From NCBI GenBank assembly GCA_019422065.1, contig JAHZEA010000021.1:28095-34450 (forward strand): a stretch of DNA of 6,356 nt, written 5' to 3'. Position 1 is the first letter of the stretch. Each line of letters begins with the position of its first letter. The notes below the pieces were generated by a model. It searched no databases and had not been told where the DNA came from. It saw nothing but the letters and a program-made list of their open reading frames with translations. This stretch comes from Lachnospiraceae bacterium. GTDB lineage: Bacteria > Bacillota > Clostridia > Lachnospirales > Anaerotignaceae. Made by a program: the position numbers and the translations under genes. Shown here piece after piece: positions 1-6,237 of the stretch.

Positions 1-638
1 AAGACGGCAAAACAGCCGTTACAGCATATTTTATAATGGGAAGAAGCTCAAACAGCCGTAACAGAGTTTTTGTTGAGGATGGCGAAGGCATACGCACAGA
101 GGCTTTCGACCCTTCTAAATTAGAGGACCCAAGCCTTATTATTTACGCTCCAGTAAGAGTTTTAGGCAATAAAACAATAGTTACAAACGGCGACCAGACA
201 GACACAATTTATGAGCTTATGGACAAGCAGTCCACATTTGAGCAGTCTTTAAGAGGCAGAGAGTTTGAGCCTGACGGCCCTAACTATACACCGAGAATTT
301 CAGGTGTTATGCATGTTGAAAACGGAAATTACAACTATGCCATGAGCATACTTAAAAGCGATAACGGCAGAGCGGAAAGCTGTGACCGTTTTACATTTGC
401 TTACAACAACCCTATAAACGGCGAAGGCAGATTTATTCACACTTATGCAAGAAACGAAAATCCGCTTCCAAGCTTTGAAGGCGAGCCTAAGAGAGTAGAA
501 ATTAAAGGCAACATTGACGAGTTTACAGACATGATTTGGTCAAGCCTTAATGAGGATAACAAGGTTTCTCTTTTTGTAAGATTTATTGATATAGCTACAG
601 GCAAATACGAAACAAGAATAATTAACAAAAACAAATAA
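1..638 (+). CDS. IMP cyclohydrolase, PurO-type (5' end cut off by window edge)
   Basis: This enzyme closes the ring of FAICAR to give IMP, the last step of de novo purine synthesis in the cytoplasm. The frame is open from base 3 (DGKTAVTAYFIMGRSS...), so the ATG at 36 is internal and the gene starts outside the window. About 211 residues are visible; I estimate 25-30 N-terminal residues are missing. Family signatures I recognise are GRSSNSRNRVF (39-71), the NGDQTD stretch (186-203) and YTPRISG (285-305), which resemble archaeal PurO (IMP_cyclohyd family) and not the MGS-like cyclohydrolase domain of bacterial PurH. It ends in a tandem TAATAA stop, 21 bases before an AICAR formyltransferase gene that makes its substrate, so the two are almost certainly co-transcribed. 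The family call is firm; activity is inferred from family and neighbour. I leave the symbol empty because purO is formally the archaeal name. Confidence 0.88.
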   Translation, partial: DGKTAVTAYFIMGRSSNSRNRVFVEDGEGIRTEAFDPSKLEDPSLIIYAPVRVLGNKTIVTNGDQTDTIYELMDKQSTFEQSLRGREFEPDGPNYTPRISGVMHVENGNYNYAMSILKSDNGRAESCDRFTFAYNNPINGEGRFIHTYARNENPLPSFEGEPKRVEIKGNIDEFTDMIWSSLNEDNKVSLFVRFIDIATGKYETRIINKNK

Positions 639-642
639 TAAA

Positions 643-648
643 GGGAGG
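643..648 (+). promoter_or_regulatory. Ribosome binding site of the AICAR formyltransferase gene
   Basis: GGGAGG lies 11 bases before the ATG at 660, slightly far but the only good match. The GTG at 655 and TTG at 653 lie between them but are out of frame with the formyltransferase, so ATG 660 is kept as the start. Confidence 0.75.
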
Positions 649-659
649 TAATTTGTGTT

Positions 660-1835
660 ATGAAGGAACTTGCTCTTAAATACGGCTGTAACCCAAACCA
701 GAAGCCGTCAAGAATATTTATTGAAAATGGGGAACTGCCTATTACAGTCCTTAATGGAAAACCGGGATATATTAACTTCCTTGACGCTTTTAACGGCTAT
801 CAGCTTGTAAAGGAATTAAAAGAGGCTACAGGTCTTCCTGCGGCTACATCTTTCAAACACGTTTCACCGGCAGGTGCGGCAGTAGGCCTTCCTTTGGATG
901 ATACACTTAAAAAAATATATTGGGTAGATGATTTAGGGGAGCTTTCACCTTTGGCATGTGCTTACGCAAGGGCAAGAGGCGCCGACAGAATGTCATCCTT
1001 TGGTGATTTTATATCACTTTCAGACGTTTGTGATGTATCTACAGCAAATATTATTAAAAGAGAAGTATCCGACGGCGTAATAGCTCCGGGATATGAGCCG
1101 GAAGCTATTGAGATACTTAAAACAAAGAAAAAAGGCAACTACAACATTATACAGATAGACCCATCTTATAAGCCTGAGCCTGTTGAAAGAAAGCAGGTTT
1201 ACGGCATTACATTTGAACAGGGCAGAAACGAGCTTAAAATAGACAGAGAGCTTCTTAAAAACATTGTAACAGAAAATAAAGAAATACCTGACTTAGCCCA
1301 GATTGACCTTATAATAGCTCTTATTACACTTAAATATACACAGTCAAACTCAGTATGCTTTGCAAAGGGCGGACAGGCTATAGGTATTGGCGCAGGCCAG
1401 CAGAGCCGTATTCACTGCACAAGGCTTGCAGGTAGCAAGGCAGACAACTGGTTCCTTCGCCAGAGCCCTAATGTAATGAATCTGCAGTTTGTTGATACTA
1501 TAGGCCGTGCCGACAGGGATAATGCCATTGACCTTTATATAGGTGAGGACTATATGGATGTTTTGGCAGAAGGCAAATGGCAGAATATATTTAAAGTAAA
1601 GCCTGAAGTATTTACTCAGGAGCAGAAAAAGGCATGGCTTTCTAACATGAAAGACGTAGCTCTTGGTTCAGACGCGTTCTTCCCGTTTGGTGACAATATA
1701 GAGCGTGCTTACAGAAGCGGTGTTAAATATGTGGCTCAGCCGGGCGGCTCTATTAGAGATGACCTTGTAATTAAAACAGCAAATGACTGCAATATGGCTA
1801 TGTGCTTTACTGGCATAAGGCTTTTCCACCACTAA
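660..1835 (+). CDS. Stand-alone AICAR formyltransferase (phosphoribosylaminoimidazolecarboxamide formyltransferase)
   Basis: It transfers a formyl group from 10-formyl-tetrahydrofolate to AICAR, giving FAICAR, the penultimate step to IMP. At 391 residues it corresponds to the C-terminal half of bifunctional PurH, with no MGS-like cyclohydrolase domain in front. Visible family motifs: KYGCNPNQ at residues 7-14; SFKHVSPAGAA at 64-74, whose Lys66-His67 matches the catalytic Lys-His pair of PurH/ATIC; KYTQSNSVCFAKGGQAIGIG at 225-244 followed by AGQQSR; SDAFFPFGDNIE at 337-348; QPGGSIRDD at 360-368; and the C-terminal TGIRLFHH, equivalent to TGxRxFxH in PurH. It follows the PurO-type cyclohydrolase gene by 21 bases, and together they replace PurH. 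The stop is a tandem TAATAA, and a strong terminator follows 27 bases later. No frameshift or missing key residue is seen. The folate-dependent family is clear; this is not the formate-dependent PurP type. Confidence 0.95.
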   Translation: MKELALKYGCNPNQKPSRIFIENGELPITVLNGKPGYINFLDAFNGYQLVKELKEATGLPAATSFKHVSPAGAAVGLPLDDTLKKIYWVDDLGELSPLACAYARARGADRMSSFGDFISLSDVCDVSTANIIKREVSDGVIAPGYEPEAIEILKTKKKGNYNIIQIDPSYKPEPVERKQVYGITFEQGRNELKIDRELLKNIVTENKEIPDLAQIDLIIALITLKYTQSNSVCFAKGGQAIGIGAGQQSRIHCTRLAGSKADNWFLRQSPNVMNLQFVDTIGRADRDNAIDLYIGEDYMDVLAEGKWQNIFKVKPEVFTQEQKKAWLSNMKDVALGSDAFFPFGDNIERAYRSGVKYVAQPGGSIRDDLVIKTANDCNMAMCFTGIRLFHH

Positions 1836-1862
1836 TAACGCAAATTTAATATAAGTTTTTAT

Positions 1863-1900
1863 AAGCCGCAGGTTTTAATTGCCTGCGGCTTAATTTTGTT
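1863..1900 (+). terminator. Intrinsic terminator of the purine gene pair
   Basis: A perfect 10-bp stem pairs AAGCCGCAGG (1863-1872) with CCTGCGGCTT (1882-1891) around a 9-base loop. It is followed by the T-rich run AATTTTGTTT. It is GC-rich in AT-rich surroundings and sits just after the formyltransferase stop, which is the classic Rho-independent form. Confidence 0.92.
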
Positions 1901-2088
1901 TAATATTACATAATTTTGTATACATGTTAACTTTGTTATATTTATATTTATAATGCAGCTGAACAAATATTATAAATATTGCTGTAATATTTTAGTGACA
2001 TAATATTGTAAAAGAGCTTTTTTTATACCTGTTAAATGTTAATAAAGGCAATTTTATTGGCTTTTGTTAGTTTGCTTACATAAATCTA
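1901..2088. other. AT-rich gap with no recognisable gene
   Basis: No open frame with a ribosome binding site, tRNA or known riboswitch is visible. The stretch has several weak signals. A TATAAT at 1949-1954 follows a TTAACT at 1927-1932 (16-base spacer). AATATT inverted repeats occur at 1966-1971 and 1975-1980. A hairpin with one G-G mismatch lies at 2044-2064, followed by TTTTG. The sequence is so AT-rich that such matches arise easily by chance, so they are listed as observations, not as genes. Confidence 0.5.
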
Positions 2089-2117
2089 TTGAATATATTA
2101 ATTAATTTTAATATAAT
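2089..2117 (+). promoter_or_regulatory. Sigma-A-type promoter of the exporter gene set
   Basis: TTGAAT at 2089-2094 (4 of 6 to TTGACA) is followed by a 17-base spacer and a perfect TATAAT at 2112-2117. Transcription would begin near 2124, about 28 bases before the ATG at 2152, with a strong ribosome binding site in between. The position also shows that an upstream TTG at 2089 cannot be the start codon for transcripts from this promoter. Confidence 0.75.
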
Positions 2118-2131
2118 ATATTTTACGTTAA

Positions 2132-2141
2132 AGAGAGGGGG
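2132..2141 (+). promoter_or_regulatory. Ribosome binding site that fixes the EamA start
   Basis: AGAGAGGGGG ends 10 bases before ATG 2152. It supports that ATG over the in-frame TTG at 2089, which has no ribosome binding site and lies within the promoter. Confidence 0.75.
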
Positions 2142-2151
2142 AATATTTCAA

Positions 2152-3081
2152 ATGGAAAAGGCCAGTACACGAGGCCATTTATGCGCTCTTTGGAGCATAC
2201 TTATTTGGGGAACTACATTTGTGGTAACAAAAGTACTGCTGGATAAATTTACGCCGGCAGAGATACTTTTTACAAGGTTTTCGGCGGCTTGGGTACTGCT
2301 TATGATACTTGACCACAGCAGAGTAAAGACAAAAAGCTTTAAAGAAGAGTTAATGTTTGCCTCAGCGGGATTATTTGGTGTTGTGGTGTATTTCCTTTTT
2401 GAAAATACCGCCCTTACGTATATAACCGCATCGGCAGTAGGCATTCTTGTTTCAGTATCCCCGTTTTTTACTGCTTTAATATCAAGAGTATTTTTAGGCG
2501 AAAGAACAAAAAGGTATTTTTTTGCAGGATTTGTATTGGCTATGGCAGGTATTACACTTGTAACCCTTAACGGCGGTGTTGAAGGTGCGTTGGATTTTAA
2601 AGGCTTAATATTAGCCTGCGGCGCGGCCTTAAGTTGGGCGGTTTACTCTACCATAACTAAAAAAATAAGCTCATGGGGCATTAAAGCTGTACCTATGACA
2701 AGGCACATATTCTTTTACGCTATTATAATTTGTATTCCTGTGCTTTGCTTTATGGGCTTTGATGTGAAGTTACATGAGTTATATGACAGCAAAGTTTTGC
2801 TCAGTTTTGCCTTTCTTGGATTTTTAGGCTCAGGAATATGCTATGTAACTTGGAATAGTGCCCTTAAAATACTTGGTGCGGTAAAAACAAGCGTATACAT
2901 ATACCTTATACCTGTTGTAACGGTTATATTTTCTGTTATATTCTTAAAAGAACGCATTACATTAATGGAGTTGTGCGGTATAGGCCTTATATTTACAGGC
3001 CTGTTTATATCGGATAAAGACAGATTATTTATGCCTCAAAGAAGTGCATCAAAACATGCTCACCAAAGTGCTGAGCAATAA
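2152..3081 (+). CDS. EamA/DMT-superfamily transporter (probable metabolite or drug exporter)
   Basis: This is a 309-residue integral membrane protein of the drug/metabolite transporter superfamily; the substrate is unknown. Ten hydrophobic segments can be read, at roughly residues 8-27, 37-54, 67-85, 91-114, 122-139, 149-168, 185-203, 215-233, 243-264 and 270-286. They form two homologous five-helix EamA halves. Each half carries the characteristic acidic motif after its fourth helix, LGERTK at 115-120 and LKERIT at 265-270, supporting the duplicated-domain call. The N-terminal SILIWGTTFVVTK and the late GLIFTGLFIS are also typical. The frame extends upstream to a TTG at 2089, but that adds 21 residues with no family match and overlaps the promoter, so ATG 2152 with its AGAGAGGGGG site is chosen. 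The C-terminal tail after residue 288 is polar and contains three histidines. A MATE exporter follows 60 bases downstream with no terminator between, so co-transcription is likely. Confidence 0.93.
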   Translation: MEKASTRGHLCALWSILIWGTTFVVTKVLLDKFTPAEILFTRFSAAWVLLMILDHSRVKTKSFKEELMFASAGLFGVVVYFLFENTALTYITASAVGILVSVSPFFTALISRVFLGERTKRYFFAGFVLAMAGITLVTLNGGVEGALDFKGLILACGAALSWAVYSTITKKISSWGIKAVPMTRHIFFYAIIICIPVLCFMGFDVKLHELYDSKVLLSFAFLGFLGSGICYVTWNSALKILGAVKTSVYIYLIPVVTVIFSVIFLKERITLMELCGIGLIFTGLFISDKDRLFMPQRSASKHAHQSAEQ

Positions 3082-3131
3082 AAAATAACAAATATTAGGC
3101 GGTTTTAAATTTTAAAAGGGATTTGTTTTTT

Positions 3132-3137
3132 AGGAGG
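3132..3137 (+). promoter_or_regulatory. Ribosome binding site of the MATE gene
   Basis: A perfect AGGAGG lies 4 bases before ATG 3142. The spacing is a little short, but no later in-frame ATG (residues 11 and 14 of the product are Met) has a comparable site. Confidence 0.8.
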
Positions 3138-3141
3138 AAAT

Positions 3142-4518
3142 ATGGAAAACAGCAGTACAAACGAAAATAAAATGGGCACCATGCCCGTAAATAAGCTTCT
3201 TTTATCAATGGCCATACCAATTATGATTTCTATGATTGTTCAGGCCTTTTACAATGTAGTAGACAGTATTTATGTTTCACAGTTAAGCGAAGATGCGCTT
3301 ACGGCGGTTTCTATGGCTTTCCCTATACAGAACTTTATGATTGCTATGGGAAGTGGTATAGGTGTAGGTACAAACGCTGTGCTTTCAAGGGCATTAGGCG
3401 AAAAGAAACAGTCAGCAGCAGACAAAACAGCAATGCAGGGAGTTCTTTTAAATTTAATAAGTTTTGTTATATTCCTTGTTTTTGGTATATTCTGTGCCGG
3501 TCTTTTTATGAAAAGCCAAACAAATATAGCCAGCATATATGAGGGCGGAACGGAATATGTACGCATATGCTGTATTTTTTCAATTGGTATTTTTATGCAG
3601 CTTACATTTGAAAGACTGCTTCAGGCTACAGGCAGAACACTTTATACTATGTTTACACAAACAACAGGCGCAGTTATAAACATAGTGCTTGACCCTGTAC
3701 TTATATTTGGTCTTTTAGGTGCGCCTAAGCTTGGTGTAGCCGGTGCGGCTTATGCTACTGTTATAGGCCAGTGCGTAGCCGGTTTAATGGCTTTTATACT
3801 TAATATTAAAAAGAACCCGGATATAAACTTTAAGCTTTCAAACTTAGCTCCACAGTGGAGTGTTATAAAAACAATACTTGGTATAGGCATACCGTCAATA
3901 CTTATGATTTCGATAGGCTCTGTTATGACTTATGCCATGAACAAAATACTTATAGTATTTACACCTACAGCAGTAGCTGTATTCGGTGTTTACTTTAAAC
4001 TTCAGAGCTTTGTATTTATGCCTATATTTGGTTTAAACAACGCAATGGTACCAATACTTGCATTTAACTATGGCGCTAAAAAAGGCGACAGAATACACAA
4101 AACAATTAAATTGGCTGTTACATATGCTATATGCATTATGCTTTTAGGCCTTGCCATATTCCAGATATTCCCGGACAAGTTATTGTTGCTCTTTAACGCT
4201 TCTGATGATATGCTTACAATAGGTGTCCATGCTTTAAGAATAATCTGCTTAAGCTATATTTTTGCCGGTTTCTGTATTATAACAAGCTCTGTGTGTCAGG
4301 CATTCGGCCATGGCCTTTACAGCCTTTATATATCTATAGGCAGACAGGTAGTTGTGCTTATACCGGCGGCTTTTATACTTTCCAAAATAGGCGGTCTTTC
4401 AGTAGTTTGGTTTGCGTTCCCTGTTGCGGAATTAGTAGCCATGATTTTAAGTATATTCTTCTTAAAACGTTCTTTGGGCAAGTTAGGTCTTAAAAAAGAA
4501 GCTGAAGCATCAGCTTAA
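3142..4518 (+). CDS. MATE-family efflux transporter
   Basis: This 458-residue membrane protein belongs to the multidrug and toxic compound extrusion family. Such proteins are normally cation- or proton-coupled exporters of organic cations, antibiotics or metabolites; this one's substrate cannot be read from the sequence. The length is typical and about twelve hydrophobic helices are visible, in two MatE halves (roughly 18-220 and 240-440). Family features include MGTMPVNKLLLSMAIPIM near the N-terminus and FYNVVDSIYVSQL in helix 1, with Asp41 at the conserved acidic position. Also present are ERLLQATGRT at 157-166, INIVLDPVLIFG at 179-190 and GVAGAAYATVIGQ at 198-210. The C-terminal tail is short and charged. 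It lies 60 bases after the EamA gene and 18 bases before a small anchored protein gene, with no terminator at either junction, suggesting one transcript. No truncation is seen. Confidence 0.95.
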   Translation: MENSSTNENKMGTMPVNKLLLSMAIPIMISMIVQAFYNVVDSIYVSQLSEDALTAVSMAFPIQNFMIAMGSGIGVGTNAVLSRALGEKKQSAADKTAMQGVLLNLISFVIFLVFGIFCAGLFMKSQTNIASIYEGGTEYVRICCIFSIGIFMQLTFERLLQATGRTLYTMFTQTTGAVINIVLDPVLIFGLLGAPKLGVAGAAYATVIGQCVAGLMAFILNIKKNPDINFKLSNLAPQWSVIKTILGIGIPSILMISIGSVMTYAMNKILIVFTPTAVAVFGVYFKLQSFVFMPIFGLNNAMVPILAFNYGAKKGDRIHKTIKLAVTYAICIMLLGLAIFQIFPDKLLLLFNASDDMLTIGVHALRIICLSYIFAGFCIITSSVCQAFGHGLYSLYISIGRQVVVLIPAAFILSKIGGLSVVWFAFPVAELVAMILSIFFLKRSLGKLGLKKEAEASA

Positions 4519-4536
4519 ATACGAAAGGGATATGCT

Positions 4537-5130
4537 ATGAGTCCAAAAGATAAAAAATTTTTTACCGGATTTATAATAGCCTGTGTTATATGCATAGTGC
4601 TTGTTAAAGTTGTATTTTTAGGCGGTACAAGCAAAACAAGCGCAGTAGAAAGCATTATAAGCGAAAATTCCGGTTTAAATAATATTTCGGTTTTTTCATA
4701 CGAAAATAAAGACGAAAACAAGGTATGCGCTTTTAACTATACTGATGAAAGCGGAAAAGAAGGTTTGGGCCTTGCAATACTAGGCAATAACAACAGAGGG
4801 TCATATGATGTTGATTCTATACTATACAGCACAGATGAGAGCGTTATTGTAAATGCCAATGCTGTAGTAGATGATATTCCTTGCGCTGTTGTAGCTGTTA
4901 CAGATAAAAGCGAGGCGGACAAGGTAGTTGTAAGCGCTAAAGATACAACCACAGGCGCAGATGTTAAATTAACAAAAAGAATAGAACCGCCTAAAATAAC
5001 ATTCGTGCCTTATTCAGACAGCACTCAGGCGCAAAGCGTAAGCAATGTAAAGGTTTATAACTCAACTGACGAAGTAATAGTTGATATAGACTGTGAGACA
5101 GAACAGAAAGACGTTATTGCAGAGCAGTAA
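4537..5130 (+). CDS. Hypothetical membrane-anchored protein with extracytoplasmic domain
   Basis: I do not recognise this 197-residue protein. It begins with a lysine-rich stretch (SPKDKK) and one hydrophobic segment at about residues 9-28, ending in FLGG. There is no lipobox or clear signal-peptidase site, so it is best read as an N-in, C-out single-pass anchor. The remaining about 165 residues are polar, acidic, rich in Ser, Thr, Asn and Val, and look beta-rich. They have an inner part (40-125) and an outer part (about 126-187) joined near residue 150 by a proline-containing stretch (IEPPKITFVPY). Three cysteines (64, 116, 186) lie outside the membrane. The start is supported by AAAGGGA (4524-4530), 6 bases before ATG 4537; the ATG at 4532 is out of frame and stops after two codons. 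It starts 18 bases after the MATE stop, so it is probably co-transcribed, and a link with export is possible but only inferred. It ends in a tandem TAATAA. Confidence 0.8.
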   Translation: MSPKDKKFFTGFIIACVICIVLVKVVFLGGTSKTSAVESIISENSGLNNISVFSYENKDENKVCAFNYTDESGKEGLGLAILGNNNRGSYDVDSILYSTDESVIVNANAVVDDIPCAVVAVTDKSEADKVVVSAKDTTTGADVKLTKRIEPPKITFVPYSDSTQAQSVSNVKVYNSTDEVIVDIDCETEQKDVIAEQ

Positions 5131-5136
5131 TAAAAT

Positions 5137-5183
5137 AAAACAGCACAAATTCTTATCAGTTAAGAATTATGTGCTGTTTTTGT
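5137..5183. terminator. Bidirectional intrinsic terminator between convergent genes
   Basis: A 19-bp stem pairs 5137-5155 with 5161-5180, with a single bulged A at 5169 and a 5-base loop (TCAGT). On the plus strand the stem ends in TTTT and runs into TGTTTAT. On the minus strand it ends in TTTTATTTTATTA. It lies 7 bases after the anchored-protein stop and directly abuts the degV stop, so one hairpin can end both transcripts. Confidence 0.93.
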
Positions 5184-6065
5184 TTATACATCGTTTAAAT
5201 TTAGTTTTTTAGTGCAGGCTATGGCAAGTGCGCCGGAACCTATATGGCAGGCAATGCTTAATGAAAGCGGGTCGGTAATAACAGACTGAGAAGGAAATTG
5301 AGATTGTATCTCTTTTTTAAATTCAAGGGCCTCAGAAGGGTCTGTGCCGCTGTAAGCCACATGAAGTGATACATTTTCATCACTTTCGCCGCAGTTAAAG
5401 CGTTCCTTCATATCGCTTAATACGGCGTTAAGCATTATTTTTTTAGCCAGTTTTTTGGTGCGTGCTTTAGAGAAAGAGTCCAGTTTTTCACCCTGTATTT
5501 GAAGTATAGGCTTTATTTTTAAAAGAGAAGCAAGTGCCGCCGCAGATGGTGTAACCCTGCCGCCTTTTTTAAGATATTTAAGCGTTTCAAGGGTTATGTA
5601 TATACTGGAATCCAGCTTTGTTTTTTCAAGGTAGTTTTTAATTCTTTCGCCGTCTATACCATTTGAAATCATTTCAAGTGTATCTAAAACGGATTGTTTT
5701 TGAGTAACGGATATTCTTTGGTTGTTTACAACATGCACTTTGCCGTTATAGTCATCAGAGAGCATAATGGCTGTTTGGCATGAACCGCTTAAAGAACTTG
5801 ACATAGGAATATGAACTATTTCGTCGTATTCTTCAAGGAGTTTGTTCCATATATCGGTTATATCGCTTATAGCCGGCTGGGATGTGCCTATTTGAGCGTC
5901 ATTTTCAAGGTTTGCATAAAACTGTTCCTGTGTAAGTGTTATGTCCTCAAAAAAAGTTTCGCCGTTTATTGTAAAAGGCATTGGTATAACAGTAATGCCG
6001 AGTTTTTCGGCTTCTGATTGTGTAATTCCACTGTTACTGTCTGTTACAACAGCTGTTTTAGCCAT
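5184..6065 (-). CDS. DegV-family fatty-acid-binding protein (FakB-like)
   Basis: DegV/FakB proteins bind a fatty acid in a buried pocket. In characterised systems they present it to the kinase FakA, which makes acyl-phosphate for phospholipid synthesis. This 293-residue cytoplasmic protein has the family's usual length. Motifs in order: TAVVTDSNSGIT at residues 4-15; TSQPAISD at 61-68; PMSSSLSGSCQTA at 87-99; TLKYLKKGGRVT at 161-172; LLKIKPIL at 181-188; and CHIGSGALAIA at 273-283. The His-x-Gly-x-Gly element often reads HxGPG, so the Ser is a mild variant. The frame extends two codons to a TTG at 6071, but AGGAGG (6078-6073) is only 1 base from that codon and 7 bases from ATG 6065, so ATG is chosen. 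It has its own promoter and terminator, so it appears monocistronic. No fakA is in the window, and the ligand is unknown. Confidence 0.94.
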   Translation of the reverse strand: MAKTAVVTDSNSGITQSEAEKLGITVIPMPFTINGETFFEDITLTQEQFYANLENDAQIGTSQPAISDITDIWNKLLEEYDEIVHIPMSSSLSGSCQTAIMLSDDYNGKVHVVNNQRISVTQKQSVLDTLEMISNGIDGERIKNYLEKTKLDSSIYITLETLKYLKKGGRVTPSAAALASLLKIKPILQIQGEKLDSFSKARTKKLAKKIMLNAVLSDMKERFNCGESDENVSLHVAYSGTDPSEALEFKKEIQSQFPSQSVITDPLSLSIACHIGSGALAIACTKKLNLNDV

Positions 6066-6072
6066 TTTCAAT

Positions 6073-6078
6073 CCTCCT
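6073..6078 (-). promoter_or_regulatory. Ribosome binding site that fixes the degV start
   Basis: On the minus strand a perfect AGGAGG is followed by ATTGAAAATGG. Its 7-base distance to the ATG at 6065 is normal, whereas 1 base to the TTG at 6071 is too short. Confidence 0.82.
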
Positions 6079-6102
6079 GTTTAAACTACAAAAATCGAGA
6101 TA

Positions 6103-6131
6103 ATTATATCACAAAACGCCCACTCTAACAA
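6103..6131 (-). promoter_or_regulatory. Sigma-A-type promoter of the degV-family gene
   Basis: Read on the minus strand, TTGTTA (6131-6126, 4 of 6 to TTGACA) is followed by a 17-base spacer and a perfect TATAAT (6108-6103). Transcription would begin near 6096, giving a leader of about 30 bases. It lies between the rsmA terminator and degV, in the expected place for an independent promoter. Confidence 0.7.
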
Positions 6132-6184
6132 TTACTTTAAGAAACGTTTAATATATGCAATATATGTATTGTTATTTATTGTAT

Positions 6185-6216
6185 AAAAAAAGACGAAAAA
6201 CTAATTTTCGTCTTTT
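6185..6216 (-). terminator. Intrinsic terminator of rsmA
   Basis: A perfect 12-bp stem pairs 6188-6199 with 6205-6216 (AAAAGACGAAAA with its complement) around a 5-base loop. On the minus strand it runs on into further T residues (6187-6185). It starts 21 bases after the rsmA stop and separates that gene from the degV promoter. The stem is AT-rich apart from the GACG core, so it is of moderate strength. Confidence 0.82.
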
Positions 6217-6237
6217 CTAACTTTTCTAAGATAATAA

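Noticed and set aside
36..38. ATG as the start of the cyclohydrolase gene
   Set aside because: The frame is open to the window edge and the upstream residues (DGKTAVTAYFI) belong to the family, so the ATG is internal and the gene is truncated by the window.
1956..1984. CAGC/GCTG and AATATT inverted repeats as an operator or riboswitch
   Set aside because: The outer 4-bp arms need a 6-base bulge to stack on the AT-only inner arms, and no known aptamer pattern is visible. Chance is likely in this AT-rich stretch.
2148..2444. Minus-strand open frame of 98 codons inside the EamA gene
   Set aside because: It lies wholly opposite a clear transporter gene, has no family resemblance and is a frame shadow. 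The same applies to minus-strand frames at 443-634, 3270-3566, 4515-4721 and 4737-4952.
3082..3141. Terminator or promoter between the EamA and MATE genes
   Set aside because: Only a weak AT palindrome (TTTTA/TAAAA) and no convincing -35/-10 pair or GC-containing stem with a T run is present.
4293..4493. Plus-strand open frame of 66 codons inside the MATE gene
   Set aside because: It is out of frame within a strong MATE coding region and has no recognisable product. The plus-strand frame at 5811-6017 opposite degV is rejected for the same reason.
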